In this document: positions 35,770 through 45,889 of the stretch, in pieces | Layout of the letters: each line of letters opens with the position of its first letter | Numbering within the stretch: the first letter of the stretch is position 1 | NCBI RefSeq assembly: GCF_900128995.1 | Contig: NZ_FQUE01000008.1 | Location: 62,001 to 126,000 of the forward strand | DNA length: 64,000 nt | Direction: 5' to 3' | Origin: Loktanella atrilutea | GTDB taxonomy: Bacteria; Pseudomonadota; Alphaproteobacteria; Rhodobacterales; Rhodobacteraceae | Notes under the pieces: model-generated | Databases searched by the model: none | What the model was told of the DNA's origin: nothing | The model's input: the letters and a program-made list of their open reading frames with translations, nothing else | Program-made: the position numbers and the translations under genes

Positions 35770-37697
35770 CGACCGGGCACCGGATCGTCCGGCGACAGCG
35801 CGACGCCGTTGCGCCGCGCGATCTCGTCCACGTCGTCGCCCGCAGCCGCCATCCGTGCGCGCATCAGGCCGAAGCTGGGCCCGACCTCTGCATAGATCTG
35901 GTCCTGCAACGCCATCAGTTCCTTCGTCTTTTCAAGGTAGCGCGGGTCCATCGGATTGCCGCCGACCTCTGCAAAGACCGGGGCCATCACGATCAGCCGC
36001 GCCGAATCGTCCGCGACGAAGCCTTCGGCCATGGCGACGGCGGTCTCGTGGTCGATGCCGAGCGCTTCAAGAGCGGAACGCCCGATCCGGACGGAGCTGT
36101 CGAAGGTTTCCCGCACGATGTCCCGGCAACCGGCCTGAAACAACTCGTAGACGTGGTGCCTGTCGCGGGCGCGCGCGATGACGTGGACGTGAGGGAAGTG
36201 TTCCTTCACGTAGGCCACCAGTTCCGTTGCCTTCTCCCGGTCGTCGATCGCCACCACCAGCATTCGCGCGGTGCGGATTCCGGCTGCTTCCAGCATGTCG
36301 GGGCGGGTGGCATCGCCGAAATAGGCGCGCAGGCCGAACATCCGCAGGGTGTCGATCTGCGCCGCGGAATAGTCGATGACCGTGGGCGCGTAGCCGCCGC
36401 CTTCGAGGATGCGCTTCACGATGCCGCCGACCCGGCCATGGCCCGCGATGATGACCTCCGCCGGCGCCTCGATCCTGTCCTGCGCACGGGCGACGCCCTT
36501 GGCGGCACGCGGCAGGATGACGCGGTCGTGGAAGATGAAAAGCGCGGGCGTCAGCAGCATCGACAGGGCGACGACGAGCAGCAACTGGTCCGCGAGGGCC
36601 GCGGGCATGATGTTGCCCGCCACGACGAAGGACAGCAGGACGAAGCCGAACTCCCCCGCCTGCGCCAGCCCAAGGCCGAAGAGCCAGCGGTCGGTCAGTT
36701 CGAGCCTGAAGAGATATGCCAGCAGCAGCAGGATTGCCGCTTTCGATGCCATCAGCCCCACCGTCAGCCCGAGGATCAGCGCGAACTGGTCGAAGAGCAG
36801 CGCAAAGTCGATGCCCGCCCCCACGGACATGAAGAAGAGGCCGAGCAGCAGGCCGCGGAAGGGGTCGATGTCGGATTCAAGCTCGTGCCGGTAGTCGCTG
36901 CCCGCCAGCACAACCCCTGCGATGAAGGTGCCCAGCGCCGGCGACAGGCCGACGAGGGACATCAGCAGCGCGATGCCCACGACCATCATCAGGGCGGCGG
37001 CGACGAAGAGCTCTCTCAGGTCGGCCTTGGCGATGAAGCGGAAGACCGGGCCGGTCAGGGTGCGGCCCGCGATGACCACGGCGGCGATGGCGGCCAGCGT
37101 GACCAGCATCGTCTGCCAGCCGTTCAGGTCGGCGACGAGGCTCATGCCCGCGTCATGCGCGGCTTCCGGCCCGTGCCCCGCCCCCGGCATCGCCAGCAGC
37201 GGCAGCAGGGCCAGCATCGGAATGACCGCGATGTCCTGCGTCAGCAGCACGGCAAAGCTCGCCTGCCCGCCATCGGATTTCAGAAGCCCCTTCTCGGTCA
37301 GGGTCTGCAACACGATGGCGGTCGAGGACAGCGCCAGCACCGACCCCGCCGCCAGCGCCACGGTCCATGGCAGGCCGAAAAGGACGCCAGCGCCCATCAC
37401 CGCCAGCATGGTCAGCACGACCTGACCGCCGCCGAGCCCCAGCAGCCGCCCGCGCATGTCCCACAGCTTTTCCGGCTCCAGCTCCAGCCCGACGAGGAAC
37501 AGCATCATCACGACACCGAATTCGGCAAAGTGCTGGATCTGCACGACGTCGACCTGCAGCACGCCCAGCGCCGGGCTGATCGCGATGCCGGCGATCAGGT
37601 ATCCCAGCACCGACCCCAGACCTGCGCGGGTCGCAAGCGGCACGGCAATGACCCCTGCCACGAGAAAGAGGAAGGCGAGAAGCAGGATGCTGGTCAT
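35766..37697 (-). CDS. kefB: Kef-type potassium/proton antiporter
   Basis: 643 residues. The N-terminal CPA2 exchanger has about twelve helices, with the conserved SSTAIVLQTLTEKGLLKS and AGVVLAGSDYRHELESDIDP segments. A TrkA-N (RCK) NAD-binding domain follows, with GHGRVGGIVKRIL and GDATRPDMLEAAGI. This is the glutathione-gated K+ efflux type, although the ancillary KefF/KefG partner is not adjacent. The C-terminus is a charged tail. It would acidify the cytoplasm in response to electrophiles. KefB and KefC cannot be told apart from sequence here. Confidence 0.88.
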   Translation of the reverse strand: MTSILLLAFLFLVAGVIAVPLATRAGLGSVLGYLIAGIAISPALGVLQVDVVQIQHFAEFGVVMMLFLVGLELEPEKLWDMRGRLLGLGGGQVVLTMLAVMGAGVLFGLPWTVALAAGSVLALSSTAIVLQTLTEKGLLKSDGGQASFAVLLTQDIAVIPMLALLPLLAMPGAGHGPEAAHDAGMSLVADLNGWQTMLVTLAAIAAVVIAGRTLTGPVFRFIAKADLRELFVAAALMMVVGIALLMSLVGLSPALGTFIAGVVLAGSDYRHELESDIDPFRGLLLGLFFMSVGAGIDFALLFDQFALILGLTVGLMASKAAILLLLAYLFRLELTDRWLFGLGLAQAGEFGFVLLSFVVAGNIMPAALADQLLLVVALSMLLTPALFIFHDRVILPRAAKGVARAQDRIEAPAEVIIAGHGRVGGIVKRILEGGGYAPTVIDYSAAQIDTLRMFGLRAYFGDATRPDMLEAAGIRTARMLVVAIDDREKATELVAYVKEHFPHVHVIARARDRHHVYELFQAGCRDIVRETFDSSVRIGRSALEALGIDHETAVAMAEGFVADDSARLIVMAPVFAEVGGNPMDPRYLEKTKELMALQDQIYAEVGPSFGLMRARMAAAGDDVDEIARRNGVALSPDDPVPGR

Positions 37698-37760
37698 CGG
37701 GGGGTCCTTGCGCGAACGTCGCCGGAGCTTAAGACAGATCAGCCGCTGCGGCCAGACCGG

Positions 37761-38327
37761 TCACGCCCGACCGCCCTGCCCGGACAGCATCTGCGGCGCC
37801 ACGCCCATCAGCCGCAGGGCTGCGGCCCATTTGCCGGGCGCGTCGGGACCGAACAGGATCGCGGTATCGGCGGGACCGGTCAGCCAACCGTTCTCGGCCA
37901 GTTCAGCCTCCAGCTGGCCGGGACCCCAGCCCGCATAGCCAAGGGCGAGGAGCGACGACGTCGGGCCGGCGCCGGTGGCCAGCGCCTCCAGCACGTCGCG
38001 GGTCGCGGTCATGCCGATGCCGTCGGCCACGTCCATGGTGTTGCCGTCGGACGCGTAGTCCATCGAATGCAGCACGAAGCCGCGGGCCCGTTCGACCGGG
38101 CCGCCCACGTGGATGGCCACATCACGGCAGGCGGGGCTGCGGCGGATCTTCATCTGGTCCAGCAGCGCCGCGAACTCGATGTCGGGCTTGGGGCGGTTCA
38201 CGATCAGCCCCATGGCGCCCTCGTCCGAATGGGCGCAGATGTAGATCACGCAGCCCGCGAACCGCGGATCGCCCATGTCGGGCATCGCGATCAGCAGTTT
38301 GCCGCAAAGGGTCTCTATCCGGTCCAT
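37761..38327 (-). CDS. yqgE: YqgE/AlgH (UPF0301) family protein
   Basis: 188 residues. LLIAMPDMGDPRFAGCVIYI, EGAMGLIVNRP, and HVGGPVERARGFVLH followed by LALGYAGWGPGQLEAELAEN are the family landmarks. The biochemical role is not settled; AlgH was named from alginate regulation. It stands between the Kef antiporter and the divergent DsbD-N-like gene. Start at 38327 gives the usual N-terminus. Confidence 0.92.
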   Translation of the reverse strand: MDRIETLCGKLLIAMPDMGDPRFAGCVIYICAHSDEGAMGLIVNRPKPDIEFAALLDQMKIRRSPACRDVAIHVGGPVERARGFVLHSMDYASDGNTMDVADGIGMTATRDVLEALATGAGPTSSLLALGYAGWGPGQLEAELAENGWLTGPADTAILFGPDAPGKWAAALRLMGVAPQMLSGQGGRA

Positions 38328-38434
38328 GGGCGGATGATGCGCGCCCCCGCAGCGCGGTGCAAGGGGATCACGGCGCGGGGATCATCGCCCGAACGTGACT
38401 TTTCATGTCAGCCGGATTTGCGCAGGAAGGGCGC

Positions 38435-39208
38435 ATGACTCGCACCCTGTCCCTGATTGCCGTCCTCGGTCTGACGCTTACGGCCGCGCCTGTCACGGCG
38501 CAGGGCAACGATGTCGCCCAGGTCACCGTGCTGCCCGGGTGGGTCACGCCGCAGGGGACGCATATGGCGGCCCTGCGGATCGACCTTGCCCCGGGGTGGA
38601 AGACCTATTGGCGCAGCCCGGGCGACGCGGGCATCCCGCCGCTGATCACCGTGACGGGCGGCGGCGTGGATCGTGTGCAATACCACTGGCCGACGCCACA
38701 TGTCTTTGACCAGAACGGGATGCGCTCGATCGGCTACCACGACACGCTGGTGTTGCCGGTCGAGGTTTCGGGCCACGGGTCGCTGCGCCTGACGGGATCG
38801 CTGGATATCGGCGTGTGTCAGGATATCTGCGTGCCCGCGCAGCTGGCCTTCGACGCGCCCCTGACGGACGGCCCCCGCGATCCGGTCATCGTCGGGGCGC
38901 TGCTGGACCAGCCGCAGGCAGAGGGTCGCGCGACCTGCCGCGTCACGCCCACCGCCCAAGGGCTGCTGCTGGACGCCACGCTGTCCCTGCCCCCGACCGG
39001 CGAGGCAGAGGCAGTGGTGATCGAGGCGGGCGATCCGCAGATCTGGGTGTCGGAACCGCAGATCCGGCGGCAGGGGAACACGCTGACCGCACAGGCGCAG
39101 ATGGTGCGCGGGGCGGGAGATGCCTTTGCCCTCGACCGCTCTACCATGCGGTTCACCGTGCTGGGTCAGGACCGCGCGCTCGAGGTGCGTGGCTGCACCG
39201 CCGACTAG
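38435..39208 (+). CDS. DsbD N-terminal-domain-like periplasmic protein
   Basis: 257 residues. A signal peptide (RTLSLIAVLGLTLTAAPVTA) leads into a domain with APGWKTYWRSPGDAGIPP, WPTPHVFDQNGMRSIGYHD and the cysteine pair in GVCQDICVPAQL, as in the alpha domain of DsbD/ScsB that accepts electrons. The transmembrane and thioredoxin parts of DsbD are absent, so it would need another electron donor. ATG 38435 has AGGAAGG upstream. It overlaps the convergent RND gene by four bases. Confidence 0.82.
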   Translation: MTRTLSLIAVLGLTLTAAPVTAQGNDVAQVTVLPGWVTPQGTHMAALRIDLAPGWKTYWRSPGDAGIPPLITVTGGGVDRVQYHWPTPHVFDQNGMRSIGYHDTLVLPVEVSGHGSLRLTGSLDIGVCQDICVPAQLAFDAPLTDGPRDPVIVGALLDQPQAEGRATCRVTPTAQGLLLDATLSLPPTGEAEAVVIEAGDPQIWVSEPQIRRQGNTLTAQAQMVRGAGDAFALDRSTMRFTVLGQDRALEVRGCTAD

Positions 39209-42200
39209 GCCGGTGGCCTGCGCCGGACCGCCATGACCAGCGCTGCCGCGATATAGATTGCCAGCAGGACAAGCCCCAAACCGGCAATGAACACCGCCAT
39301 TGCGGCGCCTGCCCCGCCCGCTAGCAGCGGCAGCATCGCCTGCGCCGCGGGCCATGCGGCCCCCGTCAGCAGCACCGGCACGACGAGCGCGCCGAACAGG
39401 GTCAAGACGGCCAGACCGCCCAGCGCGACCGGTCCCCACATCGCCGCACGGCGCGACCGCACCGCACGCTGCGCGGCGCGGATCTGGCGCGACACGTCGG
39501 CCTGCATCGCCATCAGCGACGGCACCACCAGCAGCACCAGCACCATGCCGAAACCAAGGCCGTAGACCAGCGTGACGACCGTGGGTTTCAGGAACTCGGC
39601 CTGCGTGGAGCCTTCATAAAGCAGCGGGGCAAGGCCCAGAACCGTCGTCAGCGTGGTCAGCAACACCGGCCGCAGCCGGTTCGCCACGCCGTCGATGATC
39701 GCAGGGACCAGCCCACGGTCGGCGGCGTATTCGTCGATCGTGGTCACCAGGACGATGGAATCGTTGATGATGATGCCGACCATGCCGATCAGGCCGACGA
39801 CGGTGAACAGGCTCATCGGGATGCCCCAGGCGTGGTGGCCATAGATGGCCCCGACGAGGCCGAAGGGAATGATCGCCATGACGACCAGCGGCCGCGTCCA
39901 GCTGGAGAATATCCACGCGAGGCTGAGGTAGATGCCGCCCAGCACGAGGATCAGCGCATTGGTGGCGTCGGACAGAAAGGCGTCCTCCTGTTCCGACAGG
40001 CCGGCGAGGCTGGTTTCGACCCCGAAGCGCGCGGCGATGTCAGGCAGGATCGTCTCGTCGATGATCTTTTGGATCTGCGCGGCACGGTCGGGGTCGTCGT
40101 CGGACAGCTCTCCGGTCACGGAGATCAGGGGGATGCCGTTCTCGCGTCGTACGGTGCCGAAGCCCGTGCGACTGGTCACGCTGACCACGTCGCCCAGCGG
40201 CACGAAGGTGCCGTCGCCGGTGCTTATCCGGGTGCGGGTCAGGAAATCCGCCGTCTGTTCCGCCTCTGGCAGTTCCACCCGGATCGTGGCGGACCGGATG
40301 CCGTCGGGATAGGTCGCCGCCTCGATCCCGGTCAGGCGGTTGCGCAGGATGCCGCCCAGCGCGTCGATGTTCAGGCCCAGCGCGGCGCCCTGCGGGGTCA
40401 GTTCCAGGAGCAGTTCCTCCTTGTCGTAGGCAAGGCTGTCCTCCAGCCCGCTGACCTCCGGGAACTGGGTCAGGGCGGATTTCAGCGCCTCGGCGGCGTC
40501 CTTCAGCGTCACGGCATCCGCGCCGGACATCTGCACGTCGAGGCTGTCGCCGCCGGGGCCGGAGCCGTAGCTGCGAAAGCTGACGATCTCTGCCATGGGT
40601 GATTGCACGACCTCTTCCTGCAGGGCGCTGACGAAGTCGGAACTGGTGAAGGGGCGGCTGTCGGCATCGGTCAGGCTGATGCTGATCGCGCCCAACTGGT
40701 CGGGATCCTTCTGGTCGGCACCGGCGATGCCGCGGCCCGCGTTGCCGCCGATTTCCGCAATGACGTAGGTCACGGGATTGCTGCCCGTCTCATCCGCGTA
40801 GCGGGCGGCAAGGGCCGTGGTCGCGCGCTGCATCTCGTGCATCATCTCGATCGTGTCGGCGCGGGTGGCGCCGGGGAGCATGGCGAAATTGCCCGTGACC
40901 TCTCCCTGTTCGGGGCTGGAAAAGAACTGCCAGCGCACGTCGCCGCGGACGAACATCGCGATCTGGCTGGCAAGGATCAGGATGACGCCCGCCAGCACCG
41001 GGTAGCGGGCGCGGATCACCAGCGCCATGACGGGGCGGAAGACGCGCAGGCTGAAGGCGTCGAAGCCCCGGTTCACCCAGCGCGACGGCGCGTCGTACCA
41101 CGCCTGCCCGGCATTGGGACCGATGGAATGGCTAAGATGGTTGGGCAGGATCAGGAAGCATTCGACAAGGGACGCGGCCAGCACCACGATGACGGTGAAC
41201 GGAATGTCCGCGATCAGGCTGCCGAAGCGCCCGCCGACGGCGACGAGGCCGAAGAACGCGATGACGGTGGTCAGCGTGGCGGAGAATACGGGGCTGAACA
41301 TCTTGATGGCGGCGCGTTCGGCGGCGACCTTGGGCGGTTCGCGCAGGGTCCGCGCGCGATAGTCGGCGTGTTCACCCACGACGATGGCGTCGTCCACAAC
41401 GATCCCCAACGTCAGGATCAGTGCGAAGAGAGAGATCATGTTGATCGTGATCCCGAAGGCATACATCAGCGCGATCGCCGCCAGCATCGAGGCGGGAATC
41501 CCCATCGCGACCCAAAGCGCCGTGCGGGCATTCAGGAACAGGAACAGCAGGATCACCACGAGGGCGAGGCCCTGAAGACCGTTCTCGAACAGCAGGTCGA
41601 GGCGGCCCGTGATCTCTTCCGCCCGGGCGTTGATCAGGTCGATGGTGGTACCCGGCGGCAGGGTCGCCTGCAACTCCGCCGCGACGCGTTCGACGCTGTC
41701 CTGCAGGCCAATGGCATCGCCGTTGGCGGAACGGACGACGCTGATTTCCACCGCAGGGTTGTCGCCGACGAAATAGGCGCGGCTGCGGTCCACCCCTTCG
41801 ACGGTGACGCGGGCGACGTCGCCGATGGTCAGGGTGGACCCGTCCGGGTTGGACCGCAGGGCGATGGCGGCGATCGCCTCTGCGCTGCGGTTGGACGCAC
41901 CGGTGCGGACACGGGCGGTGCCGGCCACGTCCCCCACGGCATTGCCCGTCGCCTCCTCCGCGATGCGGGAGGCGATGTCGGACAGGCCGATGTCGTGGCG
42001 GATCAGGGACAGCGAGGGCACCTCGACGATGGTCGACGGGGCCGCGATGCCCTTGACCGTGGCCTGCGTGACACCGCTCTGAAACAGACGCACGACCATC
42101 TCGTCCGCGAAGCGGCCCAGCTGGTCGACGCCGACGGGGCCGGTAATGACCACGTCCGTCACCCGGTCGGACCAGCCGCCGCGGCGCAGCTCGGGGTCCT

Positions 42201-42615
42201 CGGCGTCCTCGGGCAGATTGCCGGCGCTGTCGATGGCGGCCTGCACGTCCTCTGCCGCGCGGTCCATGTTGGTGCCGGGCGCGAATTCGAGGCTGATGCG
42301 CGCGCTGCCCTCGGTCGCGCGGGCCTCGGTGTCGGTGACGCCCTCGACCGCCTGCAGCGCGGGGCCGAGGACCTGCACGATCCCCGCATCGACGGATTCC
42401 GCCCCTGCCCCGTCCCAGCGGACGGAGACGTCGATGCCGTCGATGATGACGTCCGGGAAATACTGCGCCCGCATGTTGGGCCAGGCCATCAGCCCCGCGC
42501 CCAGCATCAGCAGCAGCAGCAGGTTCGCCACCGTGCGGTGGCGCGTGAAATAGGACAGAAGACCCCCCGCGCGGGCATTCAGGGCGTCGCCGCCGGTGGA
42601 CCGCTGCCGGTCCAT
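39205..42615 (-). CDS. RND-family efflux permease
   Basis: 1136 residues. The N-terminal helix NLLLLLMLGAGLMAWPNMRA is followed by the porter domain, then LILTLGIVVDDAIVVGEHAD with the proton-relay acidic pair, and the second porter half. GIIINDSIVLVTTIDEYAADR and TLTTVLGLAPLLYEGSTQAE are also typical. After the twelfth helix there is a further C-terminal stretch of about 90 residues with two or three hydrophobic segments (ALGGLAVLTLFGALVVPVLL onward), longer than the family norm. The start overlaps the adaptor stop (TGATG). No TolC-type gene is adjacent. Substrate unknown. Confidence 0.92.
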   Translation of the reverse strand: MDRQRSTGGDALNARAGGLLSYFTRHRTVANLLLLLMLGAGLMAWPNMRAQYFPDVIIDGIDVSVRWDGAGAESVDAGIVQVLGPALQAVEGVTDTEARATEGSARISLEFAPGTNMDRAAEDVQAAIDSAGNLPEDAEDPELRRGGWSDRVTDVVITGPVGVDQLGRFADEMVVRLFQSGVTQATVKGIAAPSTIVEVPSLSLIRHDIGLSDIASRIAEEATGNAVGDVAGTARVRTGASNRSAEAIAAIALRSNPDGSTLTIGDVARVTVEGVDRSRAYFVGDNPAVEISVVRSANGDAIGLQDSVERVAAELQATLPPGTTIDLINARAEEITGRLDLLFENGLQGLALVVILLFLFLNARTALWVAMGIPASMLAAIALMYAFGITINMISLFALILTLGIVVDDAIVVGEHADYRARTLREPPKVAAERAAIKMFSPVFSATLTTVIAFFGLVAVGGRFGSLIADIPFTVIVVLAASLVECFLILPNHLSHSIGPNAGQAWYDAPSRWVNRGFDAFSLRVFRPVMALVIRARYPVLAGVILILASQIAMFVRGDVRWQFFSSPEQGEVTGNFAMLPGATRADTIEMMHEMQRATTALAARYADETGSNPVTYVIAEIGGNAGRGIAGADQKDPDQLGAISISLTDADSRPFTSSDFVSALQEEVVQSPMAEIVSFRSYGSGPGGDSLDVQMSGADAVTLKDAAEALKSALTQFPEVSGLEDSLAYDKEELLLELTPQGAALGLNIDALGGILRNRLTGIEAATYPDGIRSATIRVELPEAEQTADFLTRTRISTGDGTFVPLGDVVSVTSRTGFGTVRRENGIPLISVTGELSDDDPDRAAQIQKIIDETILPDIAARFGVETSLAGLSEQEDAFLSDATNALILVLGGIYLSLAWIFSSWTRPLVVMAIIPFGLVGAIYGHHAWGIPMSLFTVVGLIGMVGIIINDSIVLVTTIDEYAADRGLVPAIIDGVANRLRPVLLTTLTTVLGLAPLLYEGSTQAEFLKPTVVTLVYGLGFGMVLVLLVVPSLMAMQADVSRQIRAAQRAVRSRRAAMWGPVALGGLAVLTLFGALVVPVLLTGAAWPAAQAMLPLLAGGAGAAMAVFIAGLGLVLLAIYIAAALVMAVRRRPPA

Positions 42616-44078
42616 CAGCCGCCCATCCGCGATTCGATCCGGGCGACGGTCGCCGCCGGCACCTGATCGGCGTCGAGCTGCGCGAGGATCCGCGCCTTGG
42701 CGTCGTCCGGCATGCCGCTGTCCGTGACGAAGGCCTTCAGCCGTGCGCGGCGGGCATCGTCCAAGGCGACGTTCTCGGCGGTGTCCGGGGTGTCCGTCGA
42801 CGTGGCATCCGGCGGCCCGATGGGCCTGACACCGATCCCCGCCCCCAGCAGGGGCGTGCGGGCGCTGACGACGCTTTGCCCGGCCAGATCGGCGGCGGCG
42901 ATCAACACGTCGTCCCCCTGCCGGCGCATGACGGTGACGGGGCGGCTTTCCAGCCGGTCGCCCGTCGCCACCACCAGCACCGTATCGTCGGCGGCCACGG
43001 CGGTGGCGGGCAGGCGCGCCACATCGTCAAGGCTCGATTCCTGCACGCGCACGGTCACGAAATCCCCGGGCCGCAGACCGGGCGCGTCGTCCAGCGCCGC
43101 GAAAAGCTGCCGTCCGGTCTGCCCTTCGCCCACGGCGCCCGCGACCCGCGTGACGCGGCCTCGGGCGGTCAGGTCCAGACCTTCGACGTCGATATTGACG
43201 GTGACCGGCAGACCCGTGATGGCCGCCGCGCCTTGCAGCAGGCGGGCGTACTGTGCCGTCGAGACGCGAAAGGCGACCTCCAGCCGGGCCGGATCGATCA
43301 GGGTGGCGATGGCCTCGTTCGCGTTCAGGCGCGCGCCCTGCGCCGTCAGCACGTTCGTCAGGACGCCGTCGAACACGGCGGTGACGGTGGTGTCGGCCAG
43401 CGTGCGGTCGGCCTCTGCCAGATCGATCCGCACCCGGGCCAGCGCCGTGCGGGCCTGATCCAGCCTCGCTTTGGCCTGCGCCTGATCCTGACGGCGGGTC
43501 AGGACGGCGGACTGGGCATTCGACAGCGCCAACTGCGCCTCCTCCACCACCGACTGGGTGCCGACACCGCGCGCCGCAAGGTCGGTCGCACGCGTCAGCG
43601 CACCCTGCCGCAGTTCGACCTGACCCTCGGCCTGCGCCAGTTCGTCAGCCGACAGCTCGACACCGCGTTCGGCATCGCGCACCTCGCCCTCGGCGTCCTG
43701 CACGTCGGCGGCGATCCGGTCGCGGGCGGCCTGCGCCGTGGCGGTGTCGAGGCGCAGCAGCGGCTGACCGGCGGTGACGGTGCCCCCTTCGGTCAGCGCG
43801 GGATCGGTCCAGAGCACGGTGCCGCCCACGGGCACGCGCAGATCAAGCGTCGTGGCACTGCGCACTTCGCCGTAGGTGACGAGTTCGGGGGCGATGGTTT
43901 CCGGCGTGACCGTCGTCACGTTGACCGCGAACACGCGTTCGCGCCGGGGAAAGCTGCGGGGTTCCTCGTTCATGCGCGCGACGACGGCGCCGCGCACCGT
44001 CTCTATCGCCCACAGCCCGAGGGCCAGCGTCACCACCAGCAGGAAAAGCCCGATGAGGGACCGTCGCAAGAACCGCAT
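42615..44078 (-). CDS. RND efflux periplasmic adaptor (membrane fusion protein)
   Basis: 487 residues. One N-terminal helix (SLIGLFLLVVTLALGLWAIE) anchors a biotinyl-lipoyl-like domain (VPVGGTVLWTDPALTEGGTV), a long coiled-coil hairpin (AEGEVRDAERGVELSADELA onward) and a beta-barrel domain (FDGVLTNVLTAQGARLNANE). This is the HlyD/AcrA order. It bridges the permease and an outer-membrane channel encoded elsewhere. A charged tail of about 65 residues follows the barrel, rich in Ala/Asp/Arg. It is the first gene of the pair. Confidence 0.9.
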   Translation of the reverse strand: MRFLRRSLIGLFLLVVTLALGLWAIETVRGAVVARMNEEPRSFPRRERVFAVNVTTVTPETIAPELVTYGEVRSATTLDLRVPVGGTVLWTDPALTEGGTVTAGQPLLRLDTATAQAARDRIAADVQDAEGEVRDAERGVELSADELAQAEGQVELRQGALTRATDLAARGVGTQSVVEEAQLALSNAQSAVLTRRQDQAQAKARLDQARTALARVRIDLAEADRTLADTTVTAVFDGVLTNVLTAQGARLNANEAIATLIDPARLEVAFRVSTAQYARLLQGAAAITGLPVTVNIDVEGLDLTARGRVTRVAGAVGEGQTGRQLFAALDDAPGLRPGDFVTVRVQESSLDDVARLPATAVAADDTVLVVATGDRLESRPVTVMRRQGDDVLIAAADLAGQSVVSARTPLLGAGIGVRPIGPPDATSTDTPDTAENVALDDARRARLKAFVTDSGMPDDAKARILAQLDADQVPAATVARIESRMGG

Positions 44079-44160
44079 TCGATCATCCCGAAAACCACAC
44101 CTGCAAGATAGGTCCGCGCCGACGGATCACCACCTTACCCCCATCAAACGGGCGTGGGCG

Positions 44161-44703
44161 TCATTTCCGTCGCTGGTGTTCATCCAGTCGCGGCATGATC
44201 TCGACGAAGTTGCAGGGGCGGTGGCGGTAATCCAGCTGCTTGACGAGGATCTCGTCCCAGGCATCCTTGCAGGCCCCCGGACTGCCCGGCAGCGCAAAGA
44301 GATATGTGCCGTTCGCAACGCCGCCCGTGGCGCGGCTTTGCACCGCACTGGTGCCGATCTTGGCCATGCTGACGTGGGTGAAGACGGTGCCGAAGGCCTC
44401 GATCTCCTTTTCATAGACGTCGCGATGGGCCTCGACCGTCACGTCGCGCCCGGTCAGCCCGGTGCCCCCGGTCGAGATCACGACGTCGATGGCCGGATCG
44501 GCACACCAGTCGCGCAGCTGTTCCGCGATCGCCGCCCGGTCGTCGCGGACGATGCTTCGGGCGGCCAGCGCATGCCCCGCGTCGGTCAGACGCGCGACGA
44601 GGGTGTCGCCGGACCGGTCGTCATCTGCCTGCCGCGTGTCGCTGACCGTCAGCACGGCGATGCGGACGGGGATGAAGTCGCGAGTGTCGTCGATGCGGCT
44701 CAT
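44161..44703 (-). CDS. moaB: molybdenum cofactor biosynthesis protein MoaB/MogA-type
   Basis: 180 residues. [20 protein letters not shown] opens the MoCF-biosynthesis fold, [19 protein letters not shown] is the molybdopterin-binding signature, and [20 protein letters not shown] the second conserved stretch. It adenylates molybdopterin or serves as the related MoaB. The start at 44703 gives the family N-terminus; longer readings cross the divergent gene. It is divergent from the flavin monooxygenase gene. Confidence 0.93.
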   Translation of the reverse strand: MSRIDDTRDFIPVRIAVLTVSDTRQADDDRSGDTLVARLTDAGHALAARSIVRDDRAAIAEQLRDWCADPAIDVVISTGGTGLTGRDVTVEAHRDVYEKEIEAFGTVFTHVSMAKIGTSAVQSRATGGVANGTYLFALPGSPGACKDAWDEILVKQLDYRHRPCNFVEIMPRLDEHQRRK

Positions 44704-44839
44704 GCGGGGGGACCTTTCTGGCGGTGATATGCGTGGCGGACAGAGCAGGATGCCGTCTGCATCGCAAGGGACTTGCCCCCTTGCAGATGGCGGCCCCGAC
44801 CTTAGGTTCAAGATCACCCCATACAGACGGACCGATGTC

Positions 44840-45829
44840 ATGCAGTATTCCATCCTCGATCTGGCCCCCGTGCCCGAAGGCAGCACCACCCGCGCGGCGA
44901 TCGCGAACACCGTCCGGCTGGCGCAGCGGGCAGAGGATCTTGGCTATCACCGCTACTGGCTGGCAGAGCATCACAACATGGCGGGCATCGCCTCTGCCGC
45001 GACGTCCGTCCTGATCGGGCATGTTGCGGGTGCCACGAAGACGATGCGCGTCGGCGCCGGCGGCATCATGCTGCCGAACCATGCGCCGCTGGCGATCGCG
45101 GAACAGTTCGGCACGCTGGCGACGCTCTATCCCGACCGGATCGACCTTGGACTTGGCCGCGCGCCCGGCGGCGATGGCCACGTGATGCGCGCGATGCGTG
45201 TCGACCGGCGCGGCGATACCTTCCCGCAGGACGTGGTCGAGCTGATGAACTACCTTGGCGACGACGATGACGGACCCGTTCAGGCGCATCCCGGTCGCGG
45301 CACCCACGTGCCGGTCTGGATGCTGGGCTCGTCCCTGTTCGGCGCGCAGCTGGCGGCCTATCTGGGCTTGCCCTACGCCTTTGCCAGCCACTTCGCCCCC
45401 GACGCGCTGGAAGATGCGATCGCCACCTATCGCGGCACCTTCCGCCCCTCGGCGCAGCTGGACAAGCCCTACTTCATGCTGGCGGTGAACGTCATCGCAG
45501 CGGGTACGGACGCCGAGGCCGCACGCCTTCGCACATCCGTGCAGCAGGCCTTTGCCAACCTGCGCAGCGGCAAGCCCGGCAAGTTGCCAGCCCCCGTGGA
45601 CGACATCGAGAGCCTGATCGGCGCCGGCATGCGGACGGCGGTGGACCACGCCCTGCGGGTCACGGCCGCGGGCGGGCCCGCCACGGTGCGGCGCCAGATG
45701 GCCGACCTGATCGCGCGGCACCAGCCGGACGAAGTCATGCTGACCGGCCAGATCCACGACCCCGACGCCCGCATCCGCAGCTTCGAGATCGCGGCAGAGG
45801 TCATGCAGGACAAGGCTCTCGCCGCCTGA
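44840..45829 (+). CDS. LLM-class flavin-dependent oxidoreductase
   Basis: 329 residues of the luciferase-like monooxygenase fold. [39 protein letters not shown] and [20 protein letters not shown] are the landmarks of the YhbW/LuxA-like subgroup that uses reduced FMN. ATG 44840 gives the usual [14 protein letters not shown] start. Substrate unknown. It stands between the divergent moaB and the convergent photolyase gene. Confidence 0.92.
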   Translation: MQYSILDLAPVPEGSTTRAAIANTVRLAQRAEDLGYHRYWLAEHHNMAGIASAATSVLIGHVAGATKTMRVGAGGIMLPNHAPLAIAEQFGTLATLYPDRIDLGLGRAPGGDGHVMRAMRVDRRGDTFPQDVVELMNYLGDDDDGPVQAHPGRGTHVPVWMLGSSLFGAQLAAYLGLPYAFASHFAPDALEDAIATYRGTFRPSAQLDKPYFMLAVNVIAAGTDAEAARLRTSVQQAFANLRSGKPGKLPAPVDDIESLIGAGMRTAVDHALRVTAAGGPATVRRQMADLIARHQPDEVMLTGQIHDPDARIRSFEIAAEVMQDKALAA

Positions 45830-45889
45830 CGCGGACACGGCCCACGTCCGCCATACCGCTCGCCGTGGGCCGCGGGCGGGCATGGCCGG

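Noticed and set aside
36048-38438. 796-codon plus-strand frame
   Set aside because: Antisense of the Kef antiporter and YqgE genes, charged low-complexity translation without domains.
40603-42666. 687-codon plus-strand frame
   Set aside because: Antisense of the RND permease gene, which has full family motifs on the minus strand.
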